Shown piece after piece: positions 8,754-18,691 of a stretch of DNA of 64,000 bases. The first letter of the stretch is position 1. Every line of letters begins with the position of its first letter. Position numbers and translations under genes: made by a program. Source of the stretch: Rhizobium sp. CFBP 8762. GTDB lineage: Bacteria > Pseudomonadota > Alphaproteobacteria > Rhizobiales > Rhizobiaceae. The notes under the pieces were generated by a model. That model saw only the letters and a program-made list of their open reading frames with translations, did no database searches and was not told the origin of the DNA. The stretch is taken from positions 1-64,000 of the forward strand of contig NZ_JACYUD010000001.1 in the NCBI RefSeq assembly GCF_014841565.1, given 5' to 3'.

Positions 8754-11750
8754 ATGGCAGAAAAAATGCTTATCGACGCGTCTCACGCTGAAGAGACCCG
8801 TGTTGTTGTTGTCCGCGGTAACCGGATAGAAGAATTCGATTTCGAATCTGAGCATAAAAAGCAGATTCGCGGCAATATCTACCTCGCGAAAGTCACACGC
8901 GTAGAGCCCTCCCTGCAGGCAGCATTTGTTGATTACGGCGGCAACCGCCACGGCTTCCTTGCATTCGCAGAAATTCACCCTGACTATTACCAGATTCCAC
9001 TTGCCGACCGTCAGGCTCTTCTGCGCGCCGAAGCGGAAGATGCGCGCAACGACGACGACATCGAATCCGTCGAGACGGGCACCGAGGTCGTCGATACCTC
9101 CAAGCCTGACGCCGAGGCGGAAGACGGTGTTGTAATCGAGACAAATACCGTTGAAGACATCGAAGCCGCAACAGAAGACGCACCGACGGAGGACGTAGCC
9201 GCCGCTTCTGTCGCAGCAGAAGAGGTTGTTGAAGAGGTCGTCGAGAAGCCAAAGACCCGCCGCCCTCGTCGCAGCACAAAAAGCAAAGCTGCGGCGGAAG
9301 AGACCGTTGCCGAGACGCCTGAAGATGACGTGGCCGCTGAACCCGTGGTCAGCGACGAAACAGTGGATGAAGACGACAGCAAGGGTGGCGAGATGGCCGC
9401 CGTTGTCGATACCGACTCCATTTCCGAAGAGCGCGAGCCGCGCTCGCGGGGCCGTGGCCGTGGTCGCAACCGTGACGACGATGATGATGACGGTGAAGAA
9501 AAAGAAGTCATCGAGTCCGTCGGCGCGGAAGATGCGATGGAAGAAGTACCGGATCGCGCATCGCGCCGTCCGCGCAAACAGTACCGCATTCAGGAAGTCA
9601 TCAAGCGTCGCCAGATCCTGCTGGTTCAGGTGGCGAAGGAAGAGCGCGGCAACAAGGGTGCGGCTCTCACAACCTACCTGTCACTGGCCGGTCGCTATTC
9701 CGTATTGATGCCAAACACCGCGCGTGGCGGTGGCATTTCGCGCAAGATCACCAATGTTCAGGATCGCAAGCGCCTCAAGGACATTGCAAAGGGTCTGGAA
9801 GTGCCGCAGGGCATGGGTGTGATCCTGCGCACAGCGGGTGCCAACCGGACCAAAGTCGAAGTCAAGCGCGACTTTGAATATCTGATGCGCCTGTGGGAAA
9901 ACGTCCGCACGCTGACGCTGAGCTCGACAGCTCCATGCCTCGTTTATGAGGAAGGCAGCCTTATCAAGCGGTCGATCCGCGATCTCTACAACAAAGATAT
10001 CAGTGAGATCATCGTCTCCGGCGAAGAAGGCTACCGCGAAGCCAAGGGCTTCATGAAGATGCTGATGCCGAGCCACGCCAAGGTCGTTCAGCCTTACAGG
10101 GACGTTCACCCGATCTTTTCCCGCTCGGGGATTGAGGCGCAGCTCGACCGTATGCTGACGCCGCAGGTTACGCTGAAATCCGGCGGTTATATCATCATCA
10201 ACCAGACCGAAGCCCTAGTCGCCATTGATGTGAACTCCGGTCGCTCGACCCGTGAGCATTCGATTGAAGACACGGCGCTTCAAACCAATCTGGAAGCGGC
10301 CGAAGAAGTTGCGCGCCAGTTGCGCCTGCGCGACCTTGCCGGTCTGGTGGTCGTCGATTTCATCGATATGGAAGAAAAGCGCAACAACCGCGCTGTTGAG
10401 AAGAAGCTGAAAGACTGCCTGAAAAACGACCGCGCCCGCATTCAGGTCGGTCGCATCTCGCACTTCGGTCTTCTGGAAATGTCGCGCCAGCGCATCCGCG
10501 CATCGGTGCTGGAAAGCACGATGCAGGTTTGCCCGCATTGCGCCGGAACGGGCTATATCCGCTCCCAGTCGTCCGTCGCGCTGCATGTGCTGCGTGGAAT
10601 TGAAGAGTATTTGCTGAAGAACACCACTCACAACATTACGGCACGGACGACGCCGGATATCGCACTCTATGTATTGAACCAGAAACGCAGCACGGTGATC
10701 GATTTTGAAAACCGCTTTGGCGTTTCCATCACCATCGAGGCAGACGCGGACGTCGGTGCCCTGCACTTTGCGATTGATCGCGGTGAGGCTGTCGAGAACC
10801 CGGTGACAATCGAGCAGATCATCCACTTCGCTGCCGACATCGAGGAAGAGGAAGATCCCGTCATTGAAGACGAGATCGATGAAGAAGACATCGAAGCACA
10901 GCCGGAAGCTGTCGTAACGGTGGCCACAACTTCCGACGACGACCAGAACGGGCGCAAGCGCAAGCGTCGTCGTCGTCGTCGCGGCCGCAACGGTCACGCT
11001 GACGAAAGCGCAGGATCCACAACTGAAGCCAACGGCATCACCGTTGCCGAGGATGATGATTCGGACGAGGATGACGCGGGAGACGATGCCGCTGCCGAAA
11101 CCGAAACGGTCAGTGACGGCGACGATAGTGCAGACGAGCGTCGCAAGCGCCGGCGTCGTGGAAAACGCGGTGGTCGTCGCAATCGCCCTGAAGGTGACGA
11201 AGCGGTTTCCGCTGACACGGCAACACCGGACGCCGAGGTTGAAACATCCGCCTCCTTTCACGAAGGCGACGTGGTTTCAGAGGCAGCGACAGACGTTGCA
11301 GCGAGCAGCACTGAACCTGACGCGGTGGTGGAAGCGCCGACCGTAACTGAGGAGCCGGTAACCGAGGAGTCCGTTTCAGCTGAAACACCGGAGCCGGTAG
11401 AAGCCGTTAAGCCCGCAAAGCCAAAACGGGCCCGCAAGCCAAAAGCTGCTCCTGCTGCCGAAGTGTCTGAGGCAGCCGTAGTCGACACAGCTGCACAGGC
11501 TGAGATCGAGGGTCAGCCAACGGATGCTCCGGCGGAGCCTGAGGCCGCCGCTACACCAGTCGATGCGAAGGTTGAGGATGCTGCCGCCGACCTGGACGAA
11601 GCTGCCGCCACCAAGCCCAAGCGAGCCAATCGCGGTAGCGATGTGGTGACCGGCGAAGCGACGGTGACCTCATCGAACACGCCAACGACCGATGATGAGG
11701 CTGCGAAGCCGAAAAAAGGTGGCTGGTGGCAGCGTAAAGGCTTCCTGTAA
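8754..11750 (+). CDS. rne: Ribonuclease E
   Basis: This 998-residue endoribonuclease is the scaffold of the RNA degradosome. ATG 8754 (MAEKMLIDASHAEETRVVV) follows GAGGAG; an upstream TTG-type extension is unlikely. The S1 domain (from about 35) is split by a long acidic insertion (about 95-275, many Glu/Asp plus an Arg/Gly/Asp patch), typical of alphaproteobacteria. The catalytic core has Asp492 (AIDVNSG) and Asp535 (VVVDFIDME), 43 residues apart as in E. coli, and the zinc-link C593PHC596. The C-terminal third is low-complexity with two Arg-rich RNA-binding patches (RKRRRRRRG; RRKRRRRGKRGGRR) and ends in a conserved-looking GWWQRKGFL tail. A strong terminator follows. Confidence 0.96.
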   Translation: MAEKMLIDASHAEETRVVVVRGNRIEEFDFESEHKKQIRGNIYLAKVTRVEPSLQAAFVDYGGNRHGFLAFAEIHPDYYQIPLADRQALLRAEAEDARNDDDIESVETGTEVVDTSKPDAEAEDGVVIETNTVEDIEAATEDAPTEDVAAASVAAEEVVEEVVEKPKTRRPRRSTKSKAAAEETVAETPEDDVAAEPVVSDETVDEDDSKGGEMAAVVDTDSISEEREPRSRGRGRGRNRDDDDDDGEEKEVIESVGAEDAMEEVPDRASRRPRKQYRIQEVIKRRQILLVQVAKEERGNKGAALTTYLSLAGRYSVLMPNTARGGGISRKITNVQDRKRLKDIAKGLEVPQGMGVILRTAGANRTKVEVKRDFEYLMRLWENVRTLTLSSTAPCLVYEEGSLIKRSIRDLYNKDISEIIVSGEEGYREAKGFMKMLMPSHAKVVQPYRDVHPIFSRSGIEAQLDRMLTPQVTLKSGGYIIINQTEALVAIDVNSGRSTREHSIEDTALQTNLEAAEEVARQLRLRDLAGLVVVDFIDMEEKRNNRAVEKKLKDCLKNDRARIQVGRISHFGLLEMSRQRIRASVLESTMQVCPHCAGTGYIRSQSSVALHVLRGIEEYLLKNTTHNITARTTPDIALYVLNQKRSTVIDFENRFGVSITIEADADVGALHFAIDRGEAVENPVTIEQIIHFAADIEEEEDPVIEDEIDEEDIEAQPEAVVTVATTSDDDQNGRKRKRRRRRRGRNGHADESAGSTTEANGITVAEDDDSDEDDAGDDAAAETETVSDGDDSADERRKRRRRGKRGGRRNRPEGDEAVSADTATPDAEVETSASFHEGDVVSEAATDVAASSTEPDAVVEAPTVTEEPVTEESVSAETPEPVEAVKPAKPKRARKPKAAPAAEVSEAAVVDTAAQAEIEGQPTDAPAEPEAAATPVDAKVEDAAADLDEAAATKPKRANRGSDVVTGEATVTSSNTPTTDDEAAKPKKGGWWQRKGFL

Positions 11751-11770
11751 GTCAATCATATCTGCGAAAC

Positions 11771-11796
11771 ACCCGGCCTTGCGCCGGGTTTTTTGT
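11771..11796 (+). terminator. Rho-independent terminator of rne
   Basis: The 7-bp stem ACCCGGC / GCCGGGT (11771-11777 and 11783-11789) with a 5-base loop is followed by TTTTTTG. It lies 20 bases after the rne stop codon. Confidence 0.88.
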
Positions 11797-12019
11797 TTTC
11801 GAAACTGAGTTAAGCGCGGGCTTCAAGCATTTGATTTCATTGGCCCAAGGTTGGTACGAAGCAAACATTTTGATTCCGAATTAGTACCTATTTCATTGAT
11901 TTCATTAGGGATTTGACTGTCGTCTGATGTTTGTGATTTATACTAACCGCAGGGTTTCGAAACTCCAGGCAGAAACGTATGATCGTCTCAAACCGATCCG
12001 CCGAATAAGAGGTTCACCC

Positions 12020-12775
12020 GTGCCGAAAAAAATACTGCTTGCTGCCAGCATTCTCGTCGCATCTATCCTGTCCACGCCAATCGCAAGCTACGCGCTCGAC
12101 GATCAACAGAAACAGGAAATCGGCAGCTTCATCCGTGAGTATCTGGTTGAGAATCCTGAAATCATGCTGGAGGTGCAGGACGCCCTGACGAAGAAACAAC
12201 AAGCCGCACAAAGCAAACAGGCCGAAGTGAAGATCGCTGAAAATACGCAGGCAATTTTCAACTCGAAATTCGATGCGGTGCTGGGTAACCCCGATGGCGA
12301 TGTAACGATTGTTGAGTTCTACGACTACAATTGTGGCTACTGCAAGCGGGCGCTATCCGATATGGACGCTCTTCTGTCCGAAGATAAGAAGCTTCGCTTT
12401 GTTCTGAAAGAACTTCCCATTCTCGGTCCTGAGTCCATGGAAGCGCACAAGGTTGCCGCTGCCTTCAAATCGCTTGCCCCGGCAAAATATCCAGAGTTTC
12501 ACCGTGCGCTTCTGGGCGGCGAAGGTCGTGCGGATGAAGCAACCGCCGTGGAACTGGCAGGCAGGTTGGGCGTAAAAGAGGCCGCTCTTCGCGCTGTCAT
12601 GGAAAGGCAAGACGATGCCTCCGTGCGTGAGGCCTACAAGCTGGCAACCGATCTCGGCATTACCGGCACGCCAGCTTACGTGATCGGAACGGAGACCATT
12701 TCCGGTGCGGTCGGAGCAGCGGCCTTGCAGCAAAAAATCGCCAATGTGCGCGCCTGCGGCAAGGCAACTTGCTAA
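12020..12775 (+). CDS. DsbA-family thiol:disulfide oxidoreductase (secreted)
   Basis: The 251-residue protein has a signal peptide (hydrophobic about 5-25, cleavage probably after ASYA), a short helical N-terminal region (about 28-80, DUF-like, EIGSFIREYLVENPEIMLEVQDAL), and a thioredoxin fold with an embedded helical insertion. The active site is C105-G-Y-C108 in YDYNCGYCKRAL, and the cis-Pro is in GITGTPAYVIG. It probably oxidises or isomerises disulfides in periplasmic proteins. I chose GTG 12020 because AAGAGG sits just upstream and the signal peptide begins there. In many Hyphomicrobiales aroQ follows; here it does not. Confidence 0.88.
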   Translation: MPKKILLAASILVASILSTPIASYALDDQQKQEIGSFIREYLVENPEIMLEVQDALTKKQQAAQSKQAEVKIAENTQAIFNSKFDAVLGNPDGDVTIVEFYDYNCGYCKRALSDMDALLSEDKKLRFVLKELPILGPESMEAHKVAAAFKSLAPAKYPEFHRALLGGEGRADEATAVELAGRLGVKEAALRAVMERQDDASVREAYKLATDLGITGTPAYVIGTETISGAVGAAALQQKIANVRACGKATC

Positions 12776-13111
12776 AACAGAGCTGCCGTCCACTTGTGGA
12801 CCAACAGGGTAAGGCCTCCAAAGGGCTTTCCCTCGCGTTCTCATGCGTTTATAGATAAGTTCAAGCAATGAACCGGAACCCTCTATGGCACCGACATTTT
12901 TCGTATCCAACAGGTCTATCCTGAATGCGCGGAACCTTGTCGTCGCGCTTGTCGATACCGTCCTAATTCTGTGTCGACGAAAAGAATTCCGCCACAAATC
13001 CATGGTTTGTGCAACGGATGATTATACAAGGTGCGGTTTCGGTACGTTCAGTTCCATCAAGGCGCTTTGTGCGCTGCACACAATCCAGACAGTTCAAACA
13101 GAGGCTTAAAC
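12776..13111. other. 336-bp intergenic region between dsbA-like gene and accB
   Basis: No recognisable gene. A plus-strand open frame at 12885-13109 has no family features, no Shine-Dalgarno and unlikely composition. In Agrobacterium and Brucella relatives this position holds aroQ (3-dehydroquinate dehydratase); no aroQ motif is present here. It probably contains the accBC promoter. Confidence 0.5.
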
Positions 13112-13582
13112 ATGGCTGACCAGAAACCCGGTATCGATCAGGGACTTATCCGCGATCTCGCGAACATTCTCAATGAGACGGATTTGACCGAAATCGAAGT
13201 TGAGCAGGATGATCTGCGCATCCGCGTTTCGCGCGCCGGCACACCGCAATATGTTTCAGCACCTGTTCCGTTGGCACCTGCGCCTGGAATTGCTTCCGGT
13301 GCACCAGCCGCTGCCACTGCACCTGCCGCAGAAAGCGCACGCAACCCGGCCAACACGGTTAATTCACCTATGGTCGGCACAGCCTACCTGGCCCCGGCAC
13401 CGGGTGCGCGCCCATTCGTTGAAGTCGGCGCGACGGTCAAGGAAGGGCAGACATTGATGATCATCGAAGCCATGAAAACGATGAACCAGATCCCTGCCCC
13501 CAAGTCTGGCAAGGTCAAGGAGATTGTCGTGCAGGATGGCGCGCCTGTCGAATATGGTGAAGCCCTGATCGTTATTGAATAA
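13112..13582 (+). CDS. accB: Biotin carboxyl carrier protein of acetyl-CoA carboxylase
   Basis: The 156-residue BCCP carries biotin between the carboxylase and transferase half-reactions of malonyl-CoA synthesis. An N-terminal helical region (about 1-45) is followed by an Ala/Pro linker (about 50-80) and the biotinyl domain with EAMKTM (119-124), where Lys122 is the biotinylation site. ATG 13112 (MADQKPG) follows GAGG. accC starts 11 bases after its stop, so the two form an operon. The ligase that would biotinylate it, birA, is also in the window. Confidence 0.95.
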   Translation: MADQKPGIDQGLIRDLANILNETDLTEIEVEQDDLRIRVSRAGTPQYVSAPVPLAPAPGIASGAPAAATAPAAESARNPANTVNSPMVGTAYLAPAPGARPFVEVGATVKEGQTLMIIEAMKTMNQIPAPKSGKVKEIVVQDGAPVEYGEALIVIE

Positions 13583-13593
13583 GGCGCAAATTG

Positions 13594-14949
13594 ATGATTT
13601 CAAAAGTCCTTATTGCCAATCGCGGCGAAATTGCCCTTCGCGTTCTGCGCGCTTGTAAGGAGCTCGGCATTGCCACTGTTGCCGTGCACTCGACAGCCGA
13701 TGCTGATGCCATGCATGTGCGACTGGCCGATGAAAGTGTCTGCATCGGTCCGCCGCCGTCGCGCGACAGCTATCTGAACATTCATCAGATCGTTGCCGCC
13801 TGCGAGATTACCGGCGCAGATGCCGTGCATCCCGGCTACGGCTTTTTGTCGGAAAACGCGAAGTTTGCCGATATTCTCGATGCCCACGGCATTACCTTCA
13901 TCGGACCGACCGCCGACCATATCCGCATCATGGGTGACAAGATCACCGCAAAAAAGACAGCGCTTGAGCTTGGCATCCCGGTTGTTCCGGGTTCAGACGG
14001 CGAAGTGCGTGAAGACGACGCTCTTGAGGTTGCACGGCAGATCGGTTTTCCTGTTCTGATCAAGGCAACCGCCGGCGGCGGTGGGCGGGGAATGAAGGTT
14101 GCCCACAACGAGGAAGAACTGTCCGAAGCCGTGTCCACGGCCCGCTCGGAAGCTTTGGCTGCCTTCGGTAACGACGCCGTTTATATGGAAAAGTATCTTG
14201 CCAAGCCGCGCCATATCGAAATTCAGGTGGTAGGTGATGGTGAAGGCAATGCGATCCATCTCGGCGAACGCGATTGCTCTCTCCAGCGCCGTCACCAGAA
14301 GGTGTGGGAAGAAGCCAACTCTCCGGCCCTAAACCGCGAACAGCGCATGGCCATCGGCAAGATTTGCGCCGATGCCATGAAGAAGCTGAAATATCGTGGC
14401 GCTGGTACGGTTGAGTTTCTCTATGAAAATGGCGAGTTCTACTTCATCGAAATGAACACGCGTTTGCAGGTTGAGCACCCGATTACGGAAGCGATCACCG
14501 GGATTGATCTGGTCCACGAGCAGATTCGCGTGGCCTCCGGTGGTGGCCTGTCTGTTACGCAGGACGATATCGTGTTCAGCGGACATGCTATCGAGTGCCG
14601 TATCAATGCTGAAGACCCACGAACATTCGTTCCCTCTCCGGGCACGATCACGCATTTTCATGCGCCGGGCGGGCTTGGTGTTCGCGTCGATTCGGGTGCC
14701 TATCAGGGCTACCGAATTCCGCCCTACTACGACAGCCTGATCGGCAAGCTGATTGTTCATGGCCGTACGCGTGTGGAATGCATGATGCGCTTACGACGTG
14801 TTCTGGATGAGTTTGTCATCGACGGCATCAAGACCACACTGCCGCTGTTTCAGGACCTCATCAACAATCAGGACATCGCCAACGGCGACTATGACATCCA
14901 TTGGCTGGAAAACTATCTGGCTGAGACAACGCCGCCGAAAGCGCAGTAA
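13594..14949 (+). CDS. accC: Biotin carboxylase subunit of acetyl-CoA carboxylase
   Basis: The 451-residue ATP-grasp enzyme carboxylates the biotin on AccB using bicarbonate and ATP. The N-terminal domain starts with [17 protein letters not shown]; the ATP-grasp glycine loop is [14 protein letters not shown]; the [12 protein letters not shown] and [22 protein letters not shown] motifs carry the catalytic and metal-binding residues; a C-terminal domain follows. I prefer ATG 13594 over the adjacent TTG 13591. The next gene, aat, begins at the base after its stop codon. Confidence 0.96.
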   Translation: MISKVLIANRGEIALRVLRACKELGIATVAVHSTADADAMHVRLADESVCIGPPPSRDSYLNIHQIVAACEITGADAVHPGYGFLSENAKFADILDAHGITFIGPTADHIRIMGDKITAKKTALELGIPVVPGSDGEVREDDALEVARQIGFPVLIKATAGGGGRGMKVAHNEEELSEAVSTARSEALAAFGNDAVYMEKYLAKPRHIEIQVVGDGEGNAIHLGERDCSLQRRHQKVWEEANSPALNREQRMAIGKICADAMKKLKYRGAGTVEFLYENGEFYFIEMNTRLQVEHPITEAITGIDLVHEQIRVASGGGLSVTQDDIVFSGHAIECRINAEDPRTFVPSPGTITHFHAPGGLGVRVDSGAYQGYRIPPYYDSLIGKLIVHGRTRVECMMRLRRVLDEFVIDGIKTTLPLFQDLINNQDIANGDYDIHWLENYLAETTPPKAQ

Positions 14950-15564
14950 ATGAAAGGGTCGCGCAGCCGGCAACCGGATATTACACCGGACTTGCTGCTG
15001 CGCGCCTACTCTATCGGCCTGTTCCCCATGGCCGACTCGGCGGATGACCCGGAATTATATTGGGTTCAACCCGAACTTCGTGGAATTATTCCGCTGGACG
15101 CGTTCCACATTCCGCGCAGCCTCTCCAAAGCAATGGCCAAAGCGCCGTTTTCGCTTCGCACCAACACAGCTTTTAAACGGGTGATGGAAGAGTGCGCCGC
15201 CCCTGCCCCGGATCGTCCATCAACATGGATCAACGCAACCATACGCTCGCTGTACTCGGAACTGCACCGTATGGGCCACGCTCACAGCGTTGAAGCCTGG
15301 GAGGGTGACATGCTCGTCGGAGGTCTCTACGGCGTCTCCCTTGGCTCCGCCTTTTTTGGCGAAAGCATGTTTTCGCGCCGCAGCAATGCGTCCAAGATTT
15401 CGCTCGTTCATCTGGTCCATCATTTGAAAGACCGACAGTTCACGCTTCTCGATACCCAGTTTACCACGCAGCATCTGTCCCAGTTCGGTACGATCGAAGT
15501 GCCGAAAAAGGACTACAAGCGGTTGCTCGCTAGAGCGATGGCATCGCCCGATCTTGAATTCTGA
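14950..15564 (+). CDS. aat: Leucyl/phenylalanyl-tRNA--protein transferase
   Basis: This 204-residue enzyme adds Leu or Phe to N-terminal Lys or Arg of proteins and so creates N-degrons for ClpS/ClpAP. The family signatures are visible: the N-terminal [36 protein letters not shown], then [30 protein letters not shown], and [14 protein letters not shown]. The start codon directly abuts the accC stop, so translation is probably coupled. It ends exactly where the convergent DUF2155 gene ends. Confidence 0.94.
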   Translation: MKGSRSRQPDITPDLLLRAYSIGLFPMADSADDPELYWVQPELRGIIPLDAFHIPRSLSKAMAKAPFSLRTNTAFKRVMEECAAPAPDRPSTWINATIRSLYSELHRMGHAHSVEAWEGDMLVGGLYGVSLGSAFFGESMFSRRSNASKISLVHLVHHLKDRQFTLLDTQFTTQHLSQFGTIEVPKKDYKRLLARAMASPDLEF

Positions 15565-16011
15565 TTATTGCGCAGCCGCATCGGGCTTTGGCAGATCGGA
15601 GCTGGCTTTGCACTCCTGCAGCCAGACGTCATAGACGGGGTGCTCAACAGCGTTCAGGCCCGGACTGTCTGCAAACATCCAACCCGTAAAAATACGACGG
15701 ATTTTACGGTCCAGCGTAATTTCATCGACCTCAACAAAGGTGGTTGTCTTGGGTGTTTCGGTCGCATCACGATTGTAACAGACCCGCGGCGTTACCTGCA
15801 AAGCACCGAATTGAACGGTCTCGCCAATATATACGTCAAAGGTTGTGATTCGTCCGGTAATCTTATCAATGCCGGAGAAGACAGCGACAGGGTTGGATAT
15901 GCGATTGGCGTACGCTTGGCCGGTTATCAATACGAACGCGAGCGCTGCTACGCAGGGAGCAAGTGTACGGGCAACCCCGAACACGCCTTTCATTATCCTA
16001 GCATCACTCAT
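15565..16011 (-). CDS. DUF2155 family secreted protein
   Basis: The 148-residue protein has a signal peptide (hydrophobic core ACVAALAFVLITG-like, cleavage near AYA) and the DUF2155 domain: ISNPVAVFSGIDKITGRITTFDVYIGETVQFGALQV, then PRVCYNRDATETP and FVEVDE...FTGWMFADSPGLNAVEHPVYDVWLQEC. Function is unknown; two or three conserved cysteines suggest a disulfide in the periplasm. The start is uncertain: ATG 16011 (MSDARIMKG) or ATG 15993 (MKGVFG). In this group it nearly always neighbours aat and the NDUFA12 homolog, as here. Confidence 0.88.
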   Translation of the reverse strand: MSDARIMKGVFGVARTLAPCVAALAFVLITGQAYANRISNPVAVFSGIDKITGRITTFDVYIGETVQFGALQVTPRVCYNRDATETPKTTTFVEVDEITLDRKIRRIFTGWMFADSPGLNAVEHPVYDVWLQECKASSDLPKPDAAAQ

Positions 16012-16138
16012 TGCGTATCCCCGCCGTAAATACAGCGTTTGTTGCGTCAAGCCGTCAAGAAGCTTTTTGAAACCCATCGATCATCATGGGCCCCAAAATT
16101 CAGGTACGATCTAGTTTGACATTGCGGCGAAATGCCGA

Positions 16139-16534
16139 TCAGCCGCCGGGTGTCCAGGCATCGTAGTCGCCTGTTACGCGAGGACGTTCACCGCCCTTGG
16201 CAATGGAACCCTGAGGGCGATACGCCATGGCGGTACCGGTCGGGTTTGGACGGTGGGCCTGCTGCCAGTCCCGCGCCTGATAGTTTTCGTCCGCAGGCGG
16301 TACATCGGTGCGGTGATGCATCCAACCGTGCCAGCCGGCAGGAATGGCGGAAGCGTCCGCGTAACCATTGTAAATAACCCAGCGGCGGGAGCGCCCTTCG
16401 GAATCCTTGCCACCGGTGTAGTAGACATTTCCAAACTCATCGGTGCCGACGCGTGTTCCAAAACGCCATGTATGGAAACGGGTGCCGACGGTCTGTCCGT
16501 TCCACCAGGTAAAAATCTGCAGCAAAAACTTCAT
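16139..16534 (-). CDS. NADH:ubiquinone oxidoreductase 17.2 kDa subunit homolog (NDUFA12/B17.2 family)
   Basis: The 131-residue protein matches the NDUFA12 family, an accessory subunit shared by alphaproteobacterial and mitochondrial complex I. Visible hallmarks are WWNGQTVGTRFHTWRFGTRVGTDEFGNVYY, RRWVIYNGYADASAIPAGWHGWMHHRTD and the C-terminal RPRVTGDYDAWTPG. It acts at the matrix/cytoplasmic arm of complex I, whose nuoL, nuoM and nuoN genes are at the far end of this window. It is 127 bp upstream of, and co-oriented with, DUF2155. Confidence 0.94.
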   Translation of the reverse strand: MKFLLQIFTWWNGQTVGTRFHTWRFGTRVGTDEFGNVYYTGGKDSEGRSRRWVIYNGYADASAIPAGWHGWMHHRTDVPPADENYQARDWQQAHRPNPTGTAMAYRPQGSIAKGGERPRVTGDYDAWTPGG

Positions 16535-16637
16535 GATGCGTCCTCAGCCATTCCGGCATTCTCGCGCCTGTTTATTGTACTCTATATGTCGCGAAGCAGA
16601 TCATTGTCCAGCGTTTCCGCAGGCCCTGTCGTCCGCG

Positions 16638-17135
16638 TCAAACGCCAATCAAAGGCTTTTCCATGACCCAGATAGAGCCCAGTGCCGGGTCTTCATCGGT
16701 TTCAACGCGTATGCGCTCAAACCCATGGGCGTAGTAGAAGGCAATCGCACCCGCGTTTTGCGCCGCCACTTCCACACGAACCTTCTTGGCGTCCGGAAAA
16801 CACGTCTCAAGTTCCGCGAACATCGCGCGTCCGATACCTTGACGCTGAAACTCCGGCAGAACGTACAGATGGCTCAACACCACAGTCGCCGCACCGTCTT
16901 TCGCCAATGCCGCAAAGCCCATGCCGCCCAGACGCTTGCCGTCATCGGCGACGACAAACTCCGCGTCTTTACGGGCAAGCCTGGCTTTCAATGCAGGAAC
17001 GGAATGCCAGTTTTCAGTGATTTCACGAACCTTATCCGCACCGAAGAAACCGTCATAGGTCGCGTGCCATGTAGTGACAAGCAAACGATTGATTTCGGGC
17101 AGGTCTCGCTCGCTTGGCGTTCGCACAAAGAACAT
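16638..17135 (-). CDS. GNAT family N-acetyltransferase
   Basis: A 165-residue GNAT fold. The acetyl-CoA pyrophosphate-binding motif A is LYVLPEFQRQGIGRAMFAELE (Q/R-x-x-G-x-G/A as QRQGIG), preceded by the beta4 strand TVVLSHL and followed by AAQNAGAIAFYYAHGFERI (motif B). The substrate cannot be told. ATG 17135 overlaps the gatB stop codon by one base (TGATG), so it is translationally coupled to gatB. Confidence 0.85.
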   Translation of the reverse strand: MFFVRTPSERDLPEINRLLVTTWHATYDGFFGADKVREITENWHSVPALKARLARKDAEFVVADDGKRLGGMGFAALAKDGAATVVLSHLYVLPEFQRQGIGRAMFAELETCFPDAKKVRVEVAAQNAGAIAFYYAHGFERIRVETDEDPALGSIWVMEKPLIGV

Positions 17136-18637
17136 CAGTCTTCCAGACCCAGCTTTACCTTCACGAGCGCTTGCACAGCCTGCGGGTTGGCCTTGCCGCC
17201 CGTGGATTTCATCACCTGCCCGACAAACCATCCAGCCAATGACGGCTTTGCCTGTACCTTGGCAACCTGATCAGGATTTGCGGCAATGATGTCATCCACG
17301 GCTTTCTCGATTGCGCCCGTATCCGTCACCTGCTTCAGGCCGCGCGTTTCAACGAGTTCTGCAGGATTACCGCCATCGTTCCAAATGATTTCAAAGAGAT
17401 CCTTGGCAATCTTGCCAGAAATGGTGCCGTCCTTGATCAGGTCGATGATACCGCCGAGTTGAGCAGGCGAAACCGGAGTCTCTTCAAAGGCTTTTCCAGC
17501 TTTGTTCAAGGCACCTAACAGGTCGTTGATAACCCAGTTTGCTGCGATCTTCCCATCCCGACCGGCAGCAACAGCTTCAAAATAGTCCGCAATGGCCTTC
17601 TCGGAAACCAGCACCGAGGCGTCGTAGACGGACAGACCGAGTTCCGCGACGAAACGCTCTTTTTTGTCATCTGGCAATTCAGGCAGATCAGCCTTCAGCG
17701 CATCGACAAATGCCTGATCGAACTCCAGTGGCAGCAGATCGGGATCAGGGAAATATCGATAATCATGCGCATCTTCCTTGGAGCGCATCGACCGGGTCTC
17801 ACCCTTGCCGGGATCGAACAGCCGGGTCTCTTGATCAATCGTGCCACCATCTTCCAGAATGCCGATCTGGCGTCGTGCCTCATACTCAATGGCCTGACCG
17901 ACAAAACGGATGGAGTTGACGTTCTTGATCTCGCAGCGCGTGCCGAAATCTTCGCCCGGGCGACGAACCGAAACGTTCACATCGGCACGCATGGAGCCTT
18001 CGTCCATGTTGCCATCACAGGTGCCGAGGTAGCGCAGAATGGTGCGCAACTTTGTGAGATACGCCTTGGCCTCATCCGATGAGCGCAAATCCGGCTTGGA
18101 CACAATTTCCATCAAAGCCACGCCGGACCGGTTCAGGTCGACATAGGACATGGAGGGATGCTGGTCGTGCATCGACTTGCCAGCGTCCTGCTCCAGATGC
18201 AGGCGCTCAATGCCAATTTCAACATCTTCAAACTGCCCCTGACGATCCGGGCCGACCGAGATGACGATCTTGCCCTCACCCACGATCGGGTCCTTGAACT
18301 GGGAAATCTGGTAGCCCTGCGGAAGATCCGGGTAGAAATAGTTCTTGCGGTCAAAGATCGAGCGGTTGTTGATCTGCGCTTTCAAGCCCAGGCCCGTGCG
18401 CACGGCCTGCCTGACGCACTCTTCGTTGATGACGGGCAACATGCCGGGCATGGCCGCATCCACCAGCGAAACGTTGGAATTGGGTGCGTTACCGAAGACG
18501 GTCGAGGAACCGGAAAACAGTTTGGACTGGCTGGTTACCTGGGCATGGACTTCCATGCCGATAATAACCTCCCAATCACCGGTGGCACCGGGAATATAGC
18601 GTTTCGGTTCAGAAATGCGCACGTCAACAAGGGTCAT
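17135..18637 (-). CDS. gatB: Aspartyl/glutamyl-tRNA(Asn/Gln) amidotransferase subunit B
   Basis: The 500-residue kinase/tRNA-binding subunit of GatCAB, which converts Glu-tRNA(Gln) and Asp-tRNA(Asn) to the amide forms. The N-terminal signature [22 protein letters not shown] is followed by [42 protein letters not shown] and [28 protein letters not shown]. The C-terminal YqeY-like helical tail (about 350-500) contacts tRNA and ends in [20 protein letters not shown]. It lies 54 bp downstream of gatA. Confidence 0.96.
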   Translation of the reverse strand: MTLVDVRISEPKRYIPGATGDWEVIIGMEVHAQVTSQSKLFSGSSTVFGNAPNSNVSLVDAAMPGMLPVINEECVRQAVRTGLGLKAQINNRSIFDRKNYFYPDLPQGYQISQFKDPIVGEGKIVISVGPDRQGQFEDVEIGIERLHLEQDAGKSMHDQHPSMSYVDLNRSGVALMEIVSKPDLRSSDEAKAYLTKLRTILRYLGTCDGNMDEGSMRADVNVSVRRPGEDFGTRCEIKNVNSIRFVGQAIEYEARRQIGILEDGGTIDQETRLFDPGKGETRSMRSKEDAHDYRYFPDPDLLPLEFDQAFVDALKADLPELPDDKKERFVAELGLSVYDASVLVSEKAIADYFEAVAAGRDGKIAANWVINDLLGALNKAGKAFEETPVSPAQLGGIIDLIKDGTISGKIAKDLFEIIWNDGGNPAELVETRGLKQVTDTGAIEKAVDDIIAANPDQVAKVQAKPSLAGWFVGQVMKSTGGKANPQAVQALVKVKLGLED

Positions 18638-18691
18638 GTCTTACTCTTTGTCTTCTAGTTGGTCTTCGCTCACGGAGATGACGCGAACCAG

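Noticed and set aside
12885-13109. Plus-strand 74-residue open frame between the dsbA-like gene and accB
   Set aside because: No Shine-Dalgarno, no recognisable family, odd composition with Cys/Arg/Ser runs; it ends next to the accB start and is better explained as a chance frame in the promoter region.
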